Below are positions 9,899 to 19,269 of a DNA stretch of 64,000 nt, one piece after another; position 1 is the stretch's first letter, and each line of letters opens with the position of its first letter. A program made the translations under genes and the position numbers. Source of the stretch: Winogradskyella ouciana (GTDB lineage: Bacteria; Bacteroidota; Bacteroidia; Flavobacteriales; Flavobacteriaceae); NCBI RefSeq assembly GCF_009709615.1, contig NZ_WJYA01000002.1, forward strand, positions 310,001-374,000, read 5' to 3'. Below the pieces are notes generated by a model. The model ran no database searches. It was not told the DNA's origin and worked only from the letters and a program-made list of their open reading frames with translations.

Positions 9899-10516
9899 AT
9901 GTTGAAAAACATTACAACAATCCAAATAATACTTTTATTATCGCTAAATTTTATGAGCGCCCAACATCGTATTCCCGAGTCTATAATTAATGAAGTTAAT
10001 ACTGCATTATCCTACTATCCAGCATTAGAAAATACTTCTATAGAGTTTAGATTCAAAAAAAATATTAAAAAATCGACCATGCAGGCCAGACCTACATTTG
10101 GAAGTTTTTTTAGAAGTAGAAAAAACAGAAAGTACGTCATATTGATTAGTGAATCTTTTAAGATTTCGGACAAGGAATTTATGACTCGTCATATCCCTAA
10201 GGATATTTTTATTGGTTGGATTGGCCATGAACTTGGACATATTATGGATTACCAAAATCGCAGTAAACTCAACTTAATTTGGTTCGGGATAAAATATTTG
10301 CTGTCAGATAATCACATTGTTGAAGCTGAGCGTGCTGCAGATAGTTTTGCCGTAGCTTTTGGTATGGAAGATTATATTCTAAAAACTAAGGGTTTTATAC
10401 TAAATCATGCCGAAATTACACAAACCTATAAAGATAGAATACAGAAATACTATTTATCTCCAGAAGAGATTATGGAGTTGGTAAAACAGCGAGATGAAAA
10501 GGCTAAAGACGATTAA
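9899..10516 (+). CDS. Secreted HExxH metallopeptidase-like protein
   Basis: About 205 residues with an N-terminal signal peptide (LKNITTIQIILLLSLNFMSAQ). The zinc-protease signature HELGH occurs in FIGWIGHELGHIMDYQ near residue 113, and about 40 residues later comes EAERAAD, the glutamate zinc ligand arrangement (ExxxAD) of M48-like gluzincins. The ATG at 9899 is preferred over a TTG two codons upstream. It is probably periplasmic or lipid-free secreted. The gene overlaps the convergent GH3 gene by 4 bases. Substrate unknown. Confidence 0.65.
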   Translation: MLKNITTIQIILLLSLNFMSAQHRIPESIINEVNTALSYYPALENTSIEFRFKKNIKKSTMQARPTFGSFFRSRKNRKYVILISESFKISDKEFMTRHIPKDIFIGWIGHELGHIMDYQNRSKLNLIWFGIKYLLSDNHIVEAERAADSFAVAFGMEDYILKTKGFILNHAEITQTYKDRIQKYYLSPEEIMELVKQRDEKAKDD

Positions 10517-12039
10517 TCGTCGTTAACAAATGTTTCCCATTCCTTAAACTTTTCTTCGCCCATTACACGTTCCATTTTTACTTGGCCGCCTTTCTTTTTG
10601 TTACGCTCGTTCCAATCATAGAAACATTCTGGTGACACCACTTTCACCTTTACGCCATGTAGTGCTTTACTCCTCGCCACTTTATAGTTTTTATTTGCAC
10701 TTTTTAGAGCGTTATCCAGAGATTCTGCTATAGCTTTTTCATCAGGATTTTTTAATTCTGAGCCTAAATACCAAAAGTGATAAAACTCATCATCCTCACC
10801 TCTTTTTGCGCAAATAGTATATTCTGGAATGGTGGTATCGTATTGTTCTTCTAATTCTCTCATAGCAGCATCCATTTTATTAACGGACAGTTGAGAGCCC
10901 ACTGTGTTTAAAAAGAATTTGGTTCGGCCTGTGATTTTAATTTCGGCACGCTTTACATCGGTAAATTCTATAGTATCACCAATAAGATAGCGCCATGCTC
11001 CACTTACAGTACTAATAATTAAAACATAATCTTGTCCTAACTCTACATCCTTTAAGGTTATGGATGGAGCATCTTTAGTAAGGGAACCATCTTGATTGAT
11101 ATATTCTGGTTGAAACGGTACAAATTCAAAATAAATACCGTTATCAGTGTTGAGCTGCATGGCATCGGTTTCTGGTCTGACTTGGGTTGCTATATAACCC
11201 TCGGAAGCCAAATAGGTGTCAATAACAGTAACAGGTTTACCCATTAGCGCATTGAAACTCTTTTCGTAAGGTCCAAAAGCTACACCTCCAGAAGTATACA
11301 CCTGTAAGTTAGGCCAAATCTCATGGATGTTATTAAGATTATGGTAATTGATAACCTCTTGAAGCATTAACTCTATCCAAGAAGGAATACCACTTAACGC
11401 ACCAATATCCCAATCTTTTGCACGCTCAGCAATGCGCTGTACACGTTTATCCCAATCGTCAATTTTGGCAATGTCTTCACCTGGTTTGTAATATCCTCTA
11501 AACCAAGAAGGAATATTACTAGCACTGATACCACTAATCTCACCTTCAAGATGTTGGTCTCTTTCTTCCAGATCGGTTGAACTTCCCAACATCATAATTT
11601 CCTTTTCAAAAAAATCGGCTGGAAGATCAAAATTCTTTAATGCAAAGACCTGCTTAATCCCAGCTTGACGAATAGCTTCAATCATTTCATCCGTTACCGG
11701 AATCCGTTTGCTGGTCTTTCCCGTTGTACCAGAGCTTAATGCATAATATGTAGGACTATCTGGCCATGTGACATCAGTTTCACCATCGTGAAGCTTGTGC
11801 CACCATTCTTCATTGATTTTATTATAATCAAAATAAGGAATGCTATCGGCAAAGGCTTTCTCTGGATCAGTGCTTTTTAAAATAGCATCAAAATTATAAT
11901 GCTTACCAAATTGGGTATCCTCTGCTTCTTTTAGAAGATGTACCAATGTTTCGCTTTGAGCTTCCTGGTGATTGACCTCAGAAGATAAAGCATCCTTTAG
12001 GTGAATTACACCTTTTATAATATTACCAAGTATTGCCAT
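10513..12039 (-). CDS. GH3 auxin-responsive promoter family protein (acyl-adenylating)
   Basis: 508 residues similar to the plant GH3 family of ATP-dependent acyl-adenylate enzymes that conjugate carboxylic acids to amino acids. The ATP/AMP motif appears as ALSSGTTGKTSKRIPVT near residue 98, with a second motif YTSGGVAFGPYEK and a C-terminal GDTIEFTD and ITGRTKFFLN. Bacterial members are common in Flavobacteriia but their substrate is not known. It follows the copper-binding protein gene by 15 bases, suggesting one transcript. Confidence 0.85.
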   Translation of the reverse strand: MAILGNIIKGVIHLKDALSSEVNHQEAQSETLVHLLKEAEDTQFGKHYNFDAILKSTDPEKAFADSIPYFDYNKINEEWWHKLHDGETDVTWPDSPTYYALSSGTTGKTSKRIPVTDEMIEAIRQAGIKQVFALKNFDLPADFFEKEIMMLGSSTDLEERDQHLEGEISGISASNIPSWFRGYYKPGEDIAKIDDWDKRVQRIAERAKDWDIGALSGIPSWIELMLQEVINYHNLNNIHEIWPNLQVYTSGGVAFGPYEKSFNALMGKPVTVIDTYLASEGYIATQVRPETDAMQLNTDNGIYFEFVPFQPEYINQDGSLTKDAPSITLKDVELGQDYVLIISTVSGAWRYLIGDTIEFTDVKRAEIKITGRTKFFLNTVGSQLSVNKMDAAMRELEEQYDTTIPEYTICAKRGEDDEFYHFWYLGSELKNPDEKAIAESLDNALKSANKNYKVARSKALHGVKVKVVSPECFYDWNERNKKKGGQVKMERVMGEEKFKEWETFVNDD

Positions 12040-12054
12040 TTATTTCATTAAGGT

Positions 12055-12372
12055 TTAAGCTGCATATTTTCTACAAAGCTCTGCACATTCTCTACAGGAC
12101 TTTTCGCAGACTTTACAGTGTTCATGATGATGTGCACCACAATGGTCCGCACAATACTCACAAATTTCCGCACATAACAAAGCGTACTGTTTTGCATAAG
12201 CACTATCGGCTGCCATCATTTTTATACAAATATAACACGCATCGATACATTGTACGCAACATTTAGGACAATCATTAATACTTTCCACACCTGCCATTTC
12301 TACAAGACAGTTCTGACAATCCACTAAACATTTTTGACATGCTTCTATACAAGATTTAACTATACTTTCCAT
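12055..12372 (-). CDS. Four-helix-bundle copper-binding protein (Csp/DUF326-like)
   Basis: 105 residues rich in cysteine and histidine: repeated CxxxC and CxxC patterns (CIEACQKCLVDCQNC, CCVQCIDACYIC, CAEICEYCADHCGAHHHEHC, CEKSCRECAELC). This is the pattern of the four-helix Cys-rich copper storage proteins, where cysteines line the bundle core and hold many Cu(I) ions. No signal peptide is visible, so it is probably cytoplasmic. Upstream of the GH3 gene and likely co-transcribed. The copper role is inferred from the family. Confidence 0.85.
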   Translation of the reverse strand: MESIVKSCIEACQKCLVDCQNCLVEMAGVESINDCPKCCVQCIDACYICIKMMAADSAYAKQYALLCAEICEYCADHCGAHHHEHCKVCEKSCRECAELCRKYAA

Positions 12373-12614
12373 ATTAGAACTATTTTTATTGATTTACGTA
12401 AAATTCAGAATTCAAATTAAATTTTAATGTTTCAAAAGCCAATAATATTAACTCATAAGCAATACTTCTTTCATAAATTGAAACGAAGCTTAACAGCACG
12501 CATTTCTAGGCAAATTTTAACACAATACATAAATAGATTATCTCAAATCAATAAATCTTAGGAAACTATGTAAATAATCAATATTTTAAAAAGTATTAAC
12601 CAATACATCGACCA

Positions 12615-13676
12615 ATGACACTGAAACATTTTTTGAAAGGATTTGGAATTATTGCTATTTTAATTACCATAGCACCGATTTTTGCGGTGGATTATTGGTG
12701 GATAAGGGTTTTTGATTTTCCGCATGTGCAGCTTACCTTCTTGACAGCACTGGCTTTAACTGTTTATTTTATAAAATTTGATTTTAAGAATGAAGGGGAT
12801 TATGCCTTTATAACCATTTTAGTGGCATGCTTTATTTTTCAGTTCATCAAATTTTTCCCTTATACTACTTTCGCAGATGAGGATATGTTAAAAGCTACCG
12901 ATAATGCCAAAAATTCATTGAGTGTTTTAACAGCCAATGTTTATCAAGACAATGAAGACACGCAAGTTATTATCGATGCAATTAAGTCATCTAATGCAGA
13001 TATAATGCTGTTTACAGAAGCTAACCAGCGTTGGAGAAATGAGATATATAATGCGATTAAAAACGATTATGACTATAAACTAGAATACCCTTTAGACAAT
13101 ACCTATGGTATGTTACTGTATTCTAAATTAGAGCTTGTAGACCCACAATTGAAGTTTTTAGTAGAAGATGATATTCCGTCTATACATAGCAAAGTCATCA
13201 CCAGGTTTGGGGATACGGTAAAAATTCACGCTATACATCCTACTCCACCTATGCCACAGCACAATCCAAAATCTACGGATAGGGATGCAGAAATGATGAT
13301 CCTTGCCAAAGAGGTAATGAACACATCATATCCAACAATTGTCATTGGTGATTTTAACGATGTACCTTGGTCTAGCACCAATCAATTATTTAAAACAGTC
13401 AGTAAAACGTTAGATCCCAGAATAGGCCGAGGAATTTACAGTACTTACAATGCCAAGAAGTTTCTGTTACGCTGGCCGTTAGATCATATTTACTGTACTA
13501 AGGAATTTAGATTTAAGTCTTATGAAGTATATTCTGAGACGTCTTCAGACCATTTTCCTGTGTATGCCGAATTCTCTCTCGAACCAGAACGCGCTTCTGA
13601 ACAAGCACCTGAAGATGTTAGTCAAGAGGATTTAAATAGGGTTAACGAACAAATTAAAAATTTTAAATCACAATGA
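12615..13676 (+). CDS. Membrane-anchored endonuclease/exonuclease/phosphatase family protein
   Basis: 353 residues. Three hydrophobic helices fill roughly residues 8-85, then an EEP catalytic domain: VLTANVYQDN, ADIMLFTEAN, HAIHPTPP, VIGDFNDVPWS, WPLDHIYCT and SSDHFPVYAEF carry the metal-binding and catalytic Asn/Glu/Asp/His residues. Such proteins may cut phosphodiester bonds in lipids or nucleic acids outside the membrane. The stop overlaps the next start by 4 bases, so it is coupled to the DUF421 gene. The preceding 242 bases hold no gene. Confidence 0.8.
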   Translation: MTLKHFLKGFGIIAILITIAPIFAVDYWWIRVFDFPHVQLTFLTALALTVYFIKFDFKNEGDYAFITILVACFIFQFIKFFPYTTFADEDMLKATDNAKNSLSVLTANVYQDNEDTQVIIDAIKSSNADIMLFTEANQRWRNEIYNAIKNDYDYKLEYPLDNTYGMLLYSKLELVDPQLKFLVEDDIPSIHSKVITRFGDTVKIHAIHPTPPMPQHNPKSTDRDAEMMILAKEVMNTSYPTIVIGDFNDVPWSSTNQLFKTVSKTLDPRIGRGIYSTYNAKKFLLRWPLDHIYCTKEFRFKSYEVYSETSSDHFPVYAEFSLEPERASEQAPEDVSQEDLNRVNEQIKNFKSQ

Positions 13677-14182
13677 AAGATTGGTTTTACTCAGCAGATG
13701 ATAATGTCTTAGCTATTTTACTAACAGCTTTAGGAACTTATATTGCACTAGTTCTATTAACACGTATAAGCGGCAAGCGAAGTTTCTCTAAAATGTCTAG
13801 TTTCGATTTTGCCATGACCGTTTCTATTGGTTCCATATTGGCAACAGTGGTTATCTCAAAATCAGTTTCACTTCAAAGTGGTATTGCTGGTTTAATGTCT
13901 ATTTATGCCATACAAATGGGTGTTGCACACGCCAGAAAATGGGAAGTAATAAGAAAGTTTATGGATAATAAACCAACACTCTTAATGAAAGATGGTGAAA
14001 TCATAGAAGGTAGTTTAGAAAAATGTAAGGTTACCATTTCCGATTTAAAGGCCAAATTGCGTGAAGCCAACGTCATACAGCTATCTGAAGCTAAAGCTGT
14101 TGTATTTGAATCTACTGGAGATATCTCTGTATTACATGGCTCTGATGATAGACCCATTGATGAGTGGTTGCTAGATTTTTAG
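13673..14182 (+). CDS. DUF421 (YetF-type) membrane protein
   Basis: 169 residues. Two or three N-terminal membrane helices (VLAILLTALGTYIALVLLTRI and the SIGSILATVV region) precede the DUF421 soluble domain, recognisable by RISGKRSFSKMSSFDFAMTVSIGS, by KPTLLMKDGEIIEGSLEKCKVT and by ISDLKAKLREANV. The family is widespread and of uncertain role, linked in spore formers to membrane stress and germination. ATG start overlaps the upstream EEP gene by 4 bases. Confidence 0.85.
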   Translation: MKDWFYSADDNVLAILLTALGTYIALVLLTRISGKRSFSKMSSFDFAMTVSIGSILATVVISKSVSLQSGIAGLMSIYAIQMGVAHARKWEVIRKFMDNKPTLLMKDGEIIEGSLEKCKVTISDLKAKLREANVIQLSEAKAVVFESTGDISVLHGSDDRPIDEWLLDF

Positions 14183-14249
14183 CAAAAAAGTATTCTTCTA
14201 AATACCTCTTTTAAGCTCCATATAATAAATATAAAACTTAAAATTTATG

Positions 14250-14257
14250 TAGCTTTG
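14250..14257 (+). promoter_or_regulatory. Candidate -7 box of gcvT
   Basis: TAGCTTTG fits the Bacteroidota sigma-A -7 consensus TAnnTTTG and lies 36 bases before the gcvT start. No convincing -33 TTTG is seen at the usual spacing. Confidence 0.4.
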
Positions 14258-14292
14258 CGCTGTTGAAAATTATCCTATAAAACAGCGTTATC

Positions 14293-15378
14293 ATGAAAAA
14301 CACAGCATTAACCGAAACACATAAAGCACTTGGTGCAAAGATGGTACCTTTTGCAGGTTATAACATGCCAGTACAATACGAAGGTGTTAATATAGAACAC
14401 GAAACCGTACGTAATGCTGTTGGTGTTTTTGATGTGTCGCACATGGGAGAATTCCTCATTGAAGGCCCAAATGCTTTAGAACTTATTCAGAAAGTGTCTA
14501 GTAACGATGCTTCTAAACTTACCATCGGAAAAGCCCAATATAGCTGTCTACCAAATGACGATGGTGGTATTGTTGACGACTTAATTATTTATAAAATTAA
14601 GGATGAAACCTACCTACTGGTCGTTAATGCCAGTAATATTGAAAAAGACTGGAACTGGATTTCCTCAAAAAATGACGTTGGTGCTGAGATGCGCGATTTA
14701 AGTGACGATTATTCCTTATTGGCCATACAAGGCCCAAAAGCTGTTGAAGCTATGCAATCCTTATCGAGTCACGATCTATCGGAAATAAAATTCTATAATT
14801 TCGTTGTTGGTGATTTTGCTGGGATTGAGCATGTTATTATTTCCGCAACGGGTTATACTGGTAGTGGAGGATTTGAAATATACTGTAAAAACGCTGAAGT
14901 AAAACAAGTTTGGGATAAGGTTATGGAAGCTGGTGCAGATTATGGCATTAAGCCCATAGGTTTAGCAGCAAGAGACACACTTAGATTAGAAATGGGTTAT
15001 TGCCTCTACGGCAACGATATTGATGATACCACTTCTCCTATTGAAGCCGGTTTGGGCTGGGTATGTAAGTTCACTAAGGACTTTACCAATAGCGAAGCGC
15101 TTAAGGCAGAAAAAGAGCGTACACCAGAACGCAAATTAGTAGCGTTTAAATTAGACGAACGTGGTATTCCACGTCAAGGTTATGATATCGTTGATGGTAA
15201 TGGTAAAATTATCGGTAACGTTACATCAGGTACCATGAGCCCAAGTTTGGGCATTGGTATTGGTTTGGGCTATGTGCCAACCGTATTTTCTAAACCAGAT
15301 AGTAAAATTTTTATTCAAGTACGTAAGAAAGCCATACCTGCAACCGTTGTAAAGTTACCGTTTTACAAAAAAGCTTAA
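14293..15378 (+). CDS. gcvT: Glycine cleavage system aminomethyltransferase (T protein)
   Basis: 361 residues, normal length. T protein releases ammonia and passes the aminomethyl carbon from lipoylated H protein to tetrahydrofolate. Visible family signatures are [26 protein letters not shown] near residue 42, [48 protein letters not shown] and the C-terminal [19 protein letters not shown]. No gcvH or gcvP is adjacent in this window, common for Bacteroidota where the genes are scattered. Confidence 0.97.
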   Translation: MKNTALTETHKALGAKMVPFAGYNMPVQYEGVNIEHETVRNAVGVFDVSHMGEFLIEGPNALELIQKVSSNDASKLTIGKAQYSCLPNDDGGIVDDLIIYKIKDETYLLVVNASNIEKDWNWISSKNDVGAEMRDLSDDYSLLAIQGPKAVEAMQSLSSHDLSEIKFYNFVVGDFAGIEHVIISATGYTGSGGFEIYCKNAEVKQVWDKVMEAGADYGIKPIGLAARDTLRLEMGYCLYGNDIDDTTSPIEAGLGWVCKFTKDFTNSEALKAEKERTPERKLVAFKLDERGIPRQGYDIVDGNGKIIGNVTSGTMSPSLGIGIGLGYVPTVFSKPDSKIFIQVRKKAIPATVVKLPFYKKA

Positions 15379-15405
15379 CCATTGTATTAGAAGGTAGATT
15401 GATTA

Positions 15406-16239
15406 ATGAAGAAGACTATAAATACTAAACATCGCATATTAATACTTGGCGCAAGTGGTTACCTAGGCCATGCCATTTATAAGGAATTGGGCCCTTACTT
15501 TAAAACCTTCGGCACCTATCGCACTCCGAAAAGAGAATTTGAGCAGAACAAACAATTCTTTCATTATAATGTCGAAGAGGATGATGTCTATGAAATACTA
15601 GAAGTTACCAAACCCACGGTTATTATCTCAGCGTTACGTGGTGATTTTAATGCACAGACCATAGCCCATCAGCACGTTGCAGAATACGCTTTAGAATTTG
15701 GCTGTAAAATCATTTTTCTTTCTTCTGCCAATGCTTTTGATGCTTACAGTAAATATCCGAGTTACGAGCAAGATAAAACCCTAAGCCATAGTATTTACGG
15801 TCATTTTAAAATTAAGATCGAAAATATGCTACTGCGATTGCCAAAAAAACAAGTTGCCGTATTACGGTTACCTATGGTTTTTGGTACTAATTGTCCTAGA
15901 ATTCAAGAAATAAAACAGCATATTTCTGAAAAAGAGCCTGTTGAAATTTTTCCGAATCTTATCATGAATGTGACACTCGATAAAAAAGTGACACAGCAAA
16001 TACACTACATCATTAACAGGGAAAAACATGGTGTGTTTCATTTAGGAAGTACGGATTTAGTACATCATGATGAATTTATAAAAAGCATCATTGCCCAATT
16101 TACAGAAACCAAGGTGAAGTTAAAGCATGTGTTTACCACCAACGAAGATCGTTATCTAGCGGTTTTACCGAAATTCAATAAACTGCCTAAGCACCTTCAG
16201 GTAACTAGTGATTTTGTTTTAGAAGAAGTTTGTAAATAG
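15406..16239 (+). CDS. NAD(P)-dependent sugar-nucleotide reductase/epimerase-like SDR
   Basis: 277 residues, extended short-chain dehydrogenase. ILGASGYLGHAIYKEL at residue 10 is the GxxGxxG cofactor motif; IYGHFKIKIE near residue 136 has the YxxxK catalytic pair, and SSANAF supplies the upstream Ser. It resembles RmlD-type dTDP-4-dehydrorhamnose reductases, which act late in nucleotide-sugar synthesis, but no other rhamnose genes are nearby and the substrate is open. Spaced 28 bases after gcvT. Confidence 0.75.
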   Translation: MKKTINTKHRILILGASGYLGHAIYKELGPYFKTFGTYRTPKREFEQNKQFFHYNVEEDDVYEILEVTKPTVIISALRGDFNAQTIAHQHVAEYALEFGCKIIFLSSANAFDAYSKYPSYEQDKTLSHSIYGHFKIKIENMLLRLPKKQVAVLRLPMVFGTNCPRIQEIKQHISEKEPVEIFPNLIMNVTLDKKVTQQIHYIINREKHGVFHLGSTDLVHHDEFIKSIIAQFTETKVKLKHVFTTNEDRYLAVLPKFNKLPKHLQVTSDFVLEEVCK

Positions 16240-16250
16240 TTTGCAGTCTT

Positions 16251-16351
16251 CAGTTGGCAGTATGCAGTATGGCTAGGCAATATTTTAAAGTCAATACTTA
16301 CTCGTCACGCTTCCTGCTTCATACTTCGTGCTTCGTGCTTCGTGCTTCAAG
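16251..16351. repeat. Short repeats between genes
   Basis: CAGTTGGCAGTATGCAGT at 16251-16268 recurs with one base changed (CAGTTCGCAGTATGCAGT) at 16733-16750, on both sides of the pterin dehydratase gene. Between them, 16324-16351 is a tandem repeat of CTTCGTG (three copies plus a variant CTTCAAG). Confidence 0.7.
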
Positions 16352-16428
16352 CTTTCTGAAAAATAAATACTTTTTAATTGTTGTAACCTTATCAGGATTT
16401 ATTTAATTTTAAGCATAAATCCAAATAC

Positions 16429-16716
16429 ATGAAATTAGACGAATCCACCATTGAAAAAAAATTACTTCGCTTCCCAGATTGGGAATATCATAACAATGCC
16501 ATCCATGCCGAATTTGAATTTGACAACTTCAAGGATTGCTTTAGTGCCATGAGCCGAATCGCTTTTGAGTGCGAAGCACAAAACCACCATCCGGATTGGA
16601 GCAATGTTTATAATGTATTGAAAATATCGCTTTCTACGCACGATGCTGATGGTGTTACCAATAAGGACTTTAAACTTGCCGAAGCCATTGAGGCTATCGT
16701 AGAAGTTGAGGAGTAA
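16429..16716 (+). CDS. 4a-hydroxytetrahydrobiopterin dehydratase (pterin-4a-carbinolamine dehydratase)
   Basis: 95 residues, the normal size. The catalytic histidine motif AQNHHPDWSNVYN near residue 50 and the second His in STHDADGVTNKDFKLA identify the family, which dehydrates 4a-hydroxytetrahydrobiopterin and so recycles the cofactor of aromatic amino acid hydroxylases. It stands alone, flanked by small repeats on both sides. ATG start. Confidence 0.95.
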   Translation: MKLDESTIEKKLLRFPDWEYHNNAIHAEFEFDNFKDCFSAMSRIAFECEAQNHHPDWSNVYNVLKISLSTHDADGVTNKDFKLAEAIEAIVEVEE

Positions 16717-16792
16717 TTCAGTAAGCCGTGTTCAGTTCGCAGTATGCAGTTCTTTAATTACGAATAGGTTCTTAATACATTCAATATTTTTT

Positions 16793-16800
16793 TAAATTTG
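16793..16800 (+). promoter_or_regulatory. Candidate -7 box upstream of the YebC gene
   Basis: TAAATTTG fits TAnnTTTG, about 109 bases before the start. The 5' leader would contain the palindrome at 16863-16882. Confidence 0.3.
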
Positions 16801-16862
16801 CTTTGCCTTCAAAACAACTTTAGGCATTTTAAATAACTTATAACATAACTAGATTTCCGTTC

Positions 16863-16882
16863 CTGCCTGCCGGCAGGCAGGT
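16863..16882. repeat. 20-base GC-rich palindrome
   Basis: CCTGCCTGCCGGCAGGCAGG, self-complementary over its full length in otherwise AT-rich intergenic DNA. A second identical core is at 30837-30856 inside the IS110 non-coding region. Shorter relatives occur near 55024. Confidence 0.85.
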
Positions 16883-16908
16883 TCACGGAAATGAAAATAT
16901 AATTTTCA

Positions 16909-17652
16909 ATGGGAAGAGCTTTCGAATTTAGAAAAGCAAGAAAAATGAAACGTTGGTCAGCCATGAGCAAGGCCTTTACGCGTATAGGTAAGGACATTGT
17001 AATGGCTGTAAAGGAAGGTGGACCAGATCCTGATAGCAATTCGAGATTACGAGCGGTGATTCAGAATGCCAAGTCCGTAAACATGCCCAAGGACAATATT
17101 GAGCGTGCCATAAAACGTGCCAGTGATAAAAATCAAGGGGATTATAAAGAAGTAATTTTTGAAGGTTACGCCCAACACGGTATTGCCGTACTTATAGAAA
17201 CAGCTACGGACAACAATACACGTACGGTGGCCAATGTGCGCTCTTACTTTAATAAGACCGATGGTAGTTTAGGCACCTCTGGCTCCGTAGTTTTTATGTT
17301 TGACCACACCTGTAATTTTAAGATTAAGGGTGATGACCTGGATTTGGAAGAATTGGAACTGGAACTTATTGATTTTGGTGTTGAAGAAATTTTTGAGGAC
17401 ACCGACGAAAATGAAGATGGCGAAGAAATTACCAGCGTAATGATCTATGCACCTTTTGAGAGTTTTGGAAACATTCAATCTTACCTAGAGGAAAACAATA
17501 TTGAGATTATATCTTCTGGTTTTGAACGTATTCCACAAGTGACCAAAAAATTAACACCAGAACAGGCGGAAGATGTAGAAAAGCTTTTAGAAAAGCTGGA
17601 GGAAGATGATGATGTACAGAACGTGTATCATACCATGGAAGAATCAGCGTAA
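16909..17652 (+). CDS. YebC/PmpR family protein
   Basis: 247 residues, full length. The family start MGRAFEFRKARKMKRWSAMSKAFTRIGKDI, the block GGPDPDSNSRLRAVIQNAK and MPKDNIERAIKRAS are diagnostic; the acidic C-terminal EQAEDVEKLLEKLEEDDDVQNVYHTM is also typical. Members act as transcription regulators or, as shown for some, help ribosomes through difficult sequences. Followed 20 bases later by the VOC gene. Confidence 0.95.
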   Translation: MGRAFEFRKARKMKRWSAMSKAFTRIGKDIVMAVKEGGPDPDSNSRLRAVIQNAKSVNMPKDNIERAIKRASDKNQGDYKEVIFEGYAQHGIAVLIETATDNNTRTVANVRSYFNKTDGSLGTSGSVVFMFDHTCNFKIKGDDLDLEELELELIDFGVEEIFEDTDENEDGEEITSVMIYAPFESFGNIQSYLEENNIEIISSGFERIPQVTKKLTPEQAEDVEKLLEKLEEDDDVQNVYHTMEESA

Positions 17653-17672
17653 TGTGCTGTAGCAGTTAATCG

Positions 17673-18062
17673 ATGTCTAAATTTTCAATTAATCATATAG
17701 CACTTTCGGTAAAGGATGTTACTGCCGCTGTTGAGTTTTACCAAAAGGTCTTTCAACTTAAGGACATAGAAAATACAGCTTCAGACTCTAAAACGCGCTG
17801 GTTAGCTTTTGATGATAACATACAATTGCATCTCATCCCAAGACCCAATGCCGACATTAAAACCAATAAAGCAGTGCATTTTGCTGTATCCACTGACAAT
17901 ATCAGTGCTTTTACAGAACGTTTGGACGCTTTAAAAATAGACTACTCGGATTGGGTGAACTCACCAAACAAGGACTACATCAGAAAAGACGGAGTGATTC
18001 AGGTGTATTTTCAAGATGTTGATGGCTATTGGATTGAGGTCAACGATTTTAATGAACAATAA
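17673..18062 (+). CDS. VOC (glyoxalase/dioxygenase superfamily) protein
   Basis: 129 residues with one VOC repeat pair: NHIALSVKDVTAAVEFYQKVF carries the first metal His, AVHFAVSTDNISAFTERL the second, and the C-terminal YFQDVDGYWIEVNDF the metal-binding Glu. The family covers glyoxalases, dioxygenases and antibiotic-binding proteins; nothing here fixes the substrate. It ends 15 bases before the convergent recombinase gene, the boundary of the accessory array. Confidence 0.85.
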   Translation: MSKFSINHIALSVKDVTAAVEFYQKVFQLKDIENTASDSKTRWLAFDDNIQLHLIPRPNADIKTNKAVHFAVSTDNISAFTERLDALKIDYSDWVNSPNKDYIRKDGVIQVYFQDVDGYWIEVNDFNEQ

Positions 18063-18077
18063 GCTTCTACCCTACTG

Positions 18078-19145
18078 TTAAAGAGAATCCAAAGGACTTG
18101 TTATTTTAGATTTACTACGAGGTGTTACTTTAGTGTAAACCTGTGTGGTCTTTATAGAATTATGGCCCAATAATTCTTGAATAAAACGCATATCTGCACC
18201 AGATTCCAATAGATGTGTAGCGTAGGAATGCCGTAACCCATGGATACCGATTTCTTTTTTTATACGCGCTTTTTTCATGGCGTTTTTAAAAACCTGCTGT
18301 AAACTAGATACAGCATAGGCACCACCATATTGTCCTTCTAACAGATATAGTTTTGGTCGGTACACTTTGTAGTATTCCCTTAGTGCAGGCAAAATACTTT
18401 TGGGCAGTGGTACATAACGATCCTTTTTGCCCTTTGCACCCTTTACGTGCACTACCATACGTTTGCTATCTATGTCATTTATTTTTAGCCCTACTACTTC
18501 AGAGACCCTTAATCCCATGCCATAAGATAATTGCAGTGCAATTCTATGCTTTAAGTTTGTGGTAACCCTAAAGAGTTTCTTTACTTCAGATTTACTGAGC
18601 ATTTTTGGCAAGGTCTGTGGTTTTTTTGGCCTCGGAATATCAAAAAACATCTTTGGTCGGTGCAGTACCTGCTCAAAATAAAACTTAATGGCATTGATTT
18701 TTCCGTTCATCTTTCGTTCGCCCATTTTCTTTACTTTAATGCAATAGAGAAAATAATCCTTTAACCGTTTAGGGTTTAAATCGCCAACATAATAATCGTC
18801 GAGCAAATTGAGCAAGTGATAAAATTCGGCGAGGTATATACGTTTGGTACTTTGACTATACCTTTTTAAGGTGAGTTGTTCATTTAAATCTAAATAAGCT
18901 TGTTGATTAACCATGTGAAGTCGCTTTGCCTTTTCCGCTACCGTGTTTTGTGGTTTTAGGTTTAGCGCTTTTCTTACCGAAGGTAAATCTGGTAAGTACC
19001 ATGATTTTTTTGAGGCACTCCATCGTGCTGACGGAAACCGTTGACGTAGCGCATTTTTTAGGGCTACATCGTAGTCAAATTTTACAAGGATCACTTTCTT
19101 TTGATTATGGACGGCGACGTCGAAGGTATACTTATTAAAATCCAT
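18078..19145 (-). CDS. Tyrosine recombinase, candidate integrase of the cassette array
   Basis: 355 residues. After a 75-residue N-terminal extension of unknown fold comes a SAM-like core-binding domain (LTLKRYSQSTKRIYLAEFYHL) and a catalytic domain with Arg213 (GMGLRVSEVVGL), Lys238 (VKGAKGKKDRYVPL), His302-Arg305 (HGLRHSYATHLL), His328 (LLGHNSIKTTQ) and Tyr337 (VYTKV). All six catalytic residues are present. The C-terminus ITSPLDSL resembles the RSPLD(A/S)L end of integron integrases, but the extra segment that marks IntI between the Lys and HxxR motifs is not visible. It is transcribed away from the plus-strand cassettes, exactly as intI is from an integron array. XerC/D-like alternatives cannot be excluded. 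Confidence 0.9.
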   Translation of the reverse strand: MDFNKYTFDVAVHNQKKVILVKFDYDVALKNALRQRFPSARWSASKKSWYLPDLPSVRKALNLKPQNTVAEKAKRLHMVNQQAYLDLNEQLTLKRYSQSTKRIYLAEFYHLLNLLDDYYVGDLNPKRLKDYFLYCIKVKKMGERKMNGKINAIKFYFEQVLHRPKMFFDIPRPKKPQTLPKMLSKSEVKKLFRVTTNLKHRIALQLSYGMGLRVSEVVGLKINDIDSKRMVVHVKGAKGKKDRYVPLPKSILPALREYYKVYRPKLYLLEGQYGGAYAVSSLQQVFKNAMKKARIKKEIGIHGLRHSYATHLLESGADMRFIQELLGHNSIKTTQVYTKVTPRSKSKITSPLDSL

Positions 19146-19269
19146 ACAGGTATTTTATATAATGTGTGGTATAAAAATAACAAATATGTTATACAATACA
19201 CACGATATCATAATTTTATTTACGTCTTTGGTGCTGGGTGTTTGCAAATAATTCTTATATTCGGTAACA

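Noticed and set aside
16324..16351. Tandem CTTCGTG repeats as a phase-variation tract
   Set aside because: They lie between genes, not inside a reading frame or promoter spacer that I can recognise.
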